Below, one piece after another: positions 6,863-8,065 of a stretch of DNA of 8,065 nucleotides. This stretch comes from Flavobacteriaceae bacterium (lineage in GTDB: Bacteria > Bacteroidota > Bacteroidia > Flavobacteriales > Flavobacteriaceae): the NCBI GenBank assembly GCA_023700885.1, contig JAMPYA010000093.1:1-8065 (forward strand), written 5' to 3'. The first letter of the stretch is position 1, and each line of letters starts with the position of its first letter. The position numbers and the translations under genes are program-made. A model generated the notes under the pieces. It saw only the letters and a list, made by a program, of their open reading frames with translations. It was not told the DNA's origin and did no database searches.

Positions 6863-6893
6863 ATCAACATTTTTACTGATCTTCATCAACGTT
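6863..6893 (-). promoter_or_regulatory. LytTR-type operator: paired 9-bp direct repeats
   Basis: On the minus strand, AACGTTGAT (6893-6885) and AATGTTGAT (6871-6863) are direct repeats with a 13-bp spacer and 22-bp period. The first fits the LytTR-family consensus [TA][AC][CA]GTTN[AG][TG] at all nine positions and the second at eight. Similarity extends beyond the cores, so the two repeats form near-identical abutting blocks at 6856-6877 and 6878-6900. The orientation points to the beta-barrel gene. The repeat proximal to xerD also abuts the xerD -7 box, so binding could affect both genes. Confidence 0.5.
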
Positions 6894-6900
6894 TTTAACT

Positions 6901-6908
6901 TATATTTG
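6901..6908 (+). promoter_or_regulatory. -7 promoter box of xerD
   Basis: TATATTTG fits the Bacteroidota -7 consensus TAnnTTTG exactly. Its end is 4 bp before the xerD ATG, so the predicted transcription start falls at or within a base or two of the start codon. No TTG -33 element is seen at 17-23 bp; that space is occupied by the direct repeats. Confidence 0.5.
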
Positions 6909-6912
6909 ATTT

Positions 6913-7809
6913 ATGAAATGGCAAGACGCACTTAAAGACTATCAATTGTATTTAAAAATTGAAAAGGGACTTTCAAAAAACTCCATTGAAAGCTATATGC
7001 GTGATATACAAAAACTCATGAATTTTTTAGTTCTAAATGAATCTCCCACCGATCCAATTCAGATTAACGGAGAGGAAATCCAGTTTTTCATTTATGAAGC
7101 ATCCAAACAGCTCAATGCCCGCTCACAGTCTAGATTAATTTCTGGTTTACGCAGTTTTTTTGATTACTTAATCGTTGAAAAATATAGAACTGCCAATCCG
7201 ACAGCCTTAATTGAAATGCCCAAACTTGGTAGAAAATTACCGGAAGTCTTAAGTGAAGTTGAAATTGACCGAATCATTAAAAATATCGATTTAAGTCACC
7301 CACAAGGAGAACGAAATAGAGCGATGCTCGAAACCCTTTATGGAAGCGGATTGCGGGTTACAGAACTCATTACTTTAAAAATATCTGATTTATTTTTTGA
7401 TGACGGATTTATTAAAGTTCACGGAAAAGGTAACAAAGAACGCTATATACCCATCAACGAATTAAATCAGAAATATATAGAAATTTATATTAAAGATATA
7501 CGCGTTCACATTCCCAGAATTAAAGGATTTGAAGACACCTTATTTTTAAATAGAAACGGAAAACAACTCACCAGAAATATGATTTTCATCATATTAAAAG
7601 ATTTAGCTCAAAGAGCAGGTATCAAAAAGAAAATTAGTCCACATACCTTTAGGCATTCTTTTGCTACTCATTTACTTGAAAAAGGAGCAGATTTAAGAGC
7701 TATCCAACAAATGTTAGGTCATGAAAGTATTACCACCACTGAAATATATATGCATTTAGATCGGACTTTTCTTAAAGAAGTATTAGAAAAATTTCATCCA
7801 AGAAGATAA
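6913..7809 (+). CDS. xerD: Site-specific tyrosine recombinase XerD
   Basis: XerD works with XerC at the dif site to resolve chromosome dimers at cell division. The 298-residue protein has an N-terminal SAM-like core-binding domain (about 1-100, including 'YLKIEKGLSKNSIESYMRDI', 13-32) and a C-terminal catalytic domain. All six catalytic residues are present: Arg148 in GSGLRVTEL, Lys172 in HGKGNKER, His244 and Arg247 in SPHTFRHSF, His270 in MLGHESI, and the nucleophile Tyr279 in IYMHLD. Length and these positions equal those of E. coli XerD, which favours XerD over XerC or an integron or phage integrase. There is no second integrase, attachment site or cargo nearby, supporting a housekeeping role. 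The ATG is immediately preceded by a -7 box, suggesting a leaderless message. It converges with the pyrophosphatase gene. Confidence 0.95.
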   Translation: MKWQDALKDYQLYLKIEKGLSKNSIESYMRDIQKLMNFLVLNESPTDPIQINGEEIQFFIYEASKQLNARSQSRLISGLRSFFDYLIVEKYRTANPTALIEMPKLGRKLPEVLSEVEIDRIIKNIDLSHPQGERNRAMLETLYGSGLRVTELITLKISDLFFDDGFIKVHGKGNKERYIPINELNQKYIEIYIKDIRVHIPRIKGFEDTLFLNRNGKQLTRNMIFIILKDLAQRAGIKKKISPHTFRHSFATHLLEKGADLRAIQQMLGHESITTTEIYMHLDRTFLKEVLEKFHPRR

Positions 7810-7823
7810 AAGCTTTTCGCTTT
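7809..7823 (+). terminator. Weak hairpin after xerD
   Basis: AAAGC (7809-7813), a 5-nt loop and GCTTT (7819-7823) form a 5-bp stem overlapping the last base of the xerD stop codon, followed by the T-rich run aagttttt. The stem is short and the T tract is offset by two bases, so termination here is uncertain. Confidence 0.3.
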
Positions 7824-7850
7824 AAGTTTTTAATGTTTATAATGTTTTTT

Positions 7851-7896
7851 AACTTTTTACATTTTAACTTTAAACTTTGAAACTTTGAAACTTTTT
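7851..7896. repeat. Degenerate AACTTT repeats (7-8 bp period)
   Basis: AACTTT occurs at 7851, 7866, 7873, 7881 and 7889. The stretch 7873-7888 is two exact copies of aactttga, flanked by aacttta and aacttttt. It lies in the 90-bp gap between the convergent xerD and pyrophosphatase genes. The unit is the reverse complement of words in array B at 5595-5622. Confidence 0.6.
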
Positions 7897-7899
7897 CTC

Positions 7900-8065
7900 T
7901 TACTGCTTATTTCTTTTTAAATTATCATACAATTTAAAACTATCATTTAAAATTTTTAAGGCAATTTCCCTATTTAAAAAATCTTCAACCACCACAGTTT
8001 TATGTTCCAATTTTTTATAATCTTCAAAGAAGTTTCTCAATTCTGAAATAAAATGTTGAGGCAAT
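7900..8065 (-). CDS. ppa: Inorganic pyrophosphatase, C-terminal part (truncated by window edge)
   Basis: The last 54 codons of a minus-strand gene are visible, ending with TAA at 7902-7900; the 5' part lies beyond the window. The peptide starts LPQHFISELRNFFEDYKKLE, continues HKTVVVEDFL and ends NLKRNKQ. 'FFEDYKKLE' matches the 'FFEHYKDLE' motif of E. coli family I soluble pyrophosphatase, whose Tyr-Lys pair contacts phosphate. The following 'VVVEDFLNREIAL' corresponds to the C-terminal helix region of that family. The enzyme hydrolyses pyrophosphate to two phosphates in the cytoplasm and pulls biosynthetic reactions forward. The active-site aspartates are not in view, so the assignment rests on this C-terminal motif alone. 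The gene converges with xerD. Confidence 0.8.
   Translation of the reverse strand, partial: LPQHFISELRNFFEDYKKLEHKTVVVEDFLNREIALKILNDSFKLYDNLKRNKQ

Noticed and set aside
6913..7809. Tyrosine recombinase as part of an integrative element
   Set aside because: Length and catalytic positions match housekeeping XerD, and there is no attachment site, tRNA or cargo around it.

Overview
The window is an AT-rich stretch of chromosome from a member of the Bacteroidota, most likely a Flavobacteriaceae. The evidence is the protein content (Bacteroidota-type AsmA-like protein, small porin-family beta-barrel, XerD, the C-terminus of a Bacteroidota-like inorganic pyrophosphatase), start codons without Shine-Dalgarno sequences, and promoter boxes fitting the Bacteroidota -7 consensus TAnnTTTG. 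I see no phage, transposon, CRISPR or RNA genes. Most of the window is ordinary core genome; the interest lies in the regulatory and intergenic DNA.

Layout. Positions 75-2758 (+) hold three tightly spaced genes: an exported M23/LytM-like protein that has lost the metal-binding histidines, an exported transglutaminase-like protein with an intact Cys-His-Asp triad, and a cytoplasmic GNAT acetyltransferase. Converging on them, with only 24 bp between, is a large AsmA-family envelope protein (5407-2783, -) with a good Bacteroidota promoter. The 268-bp gap upstream of it contains that promoter and a mosaic of degenerate 7-bp tandem repeats (5507-5655). Next come aroQ (type II 3-dehydroquinate dehydratase) and an outer-membrane beta-barrel protein, both on the minus strand and separated by a clear intrinsic terminator that sits only about 20 nt before the aroQ start. 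Divergent from the beta-barrel gene is xerD (6913-7809, +). The 169-bp divergent region carries two 9-bp direct repeats 22 bp apart that fit the LytTR-regulator binding consensus when read toward the beta-barrel gene, plus a perfect -7 box that would give xerD a leaderless mRNA. After xerD there is a second short-repeat region, then the 3' end of a minus-strand inorganic pyrophosphatase gene cut by the window edge.

How the genes relate. The first three look like one transcription unit with an envelope theme. AsmA and the beta-barrel protein also belong to the envelope. AroQ (shikimate pathway), XerD (chromosome dimer resolution) and pyrophosphatase are housekeeping. I do not see a new multi-gene system. 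The best leads are the LytTR-like operator, the heptamer mosaics, the pseudo-M23/transglutaminase pair and the terminator placed on the aroQ leader.
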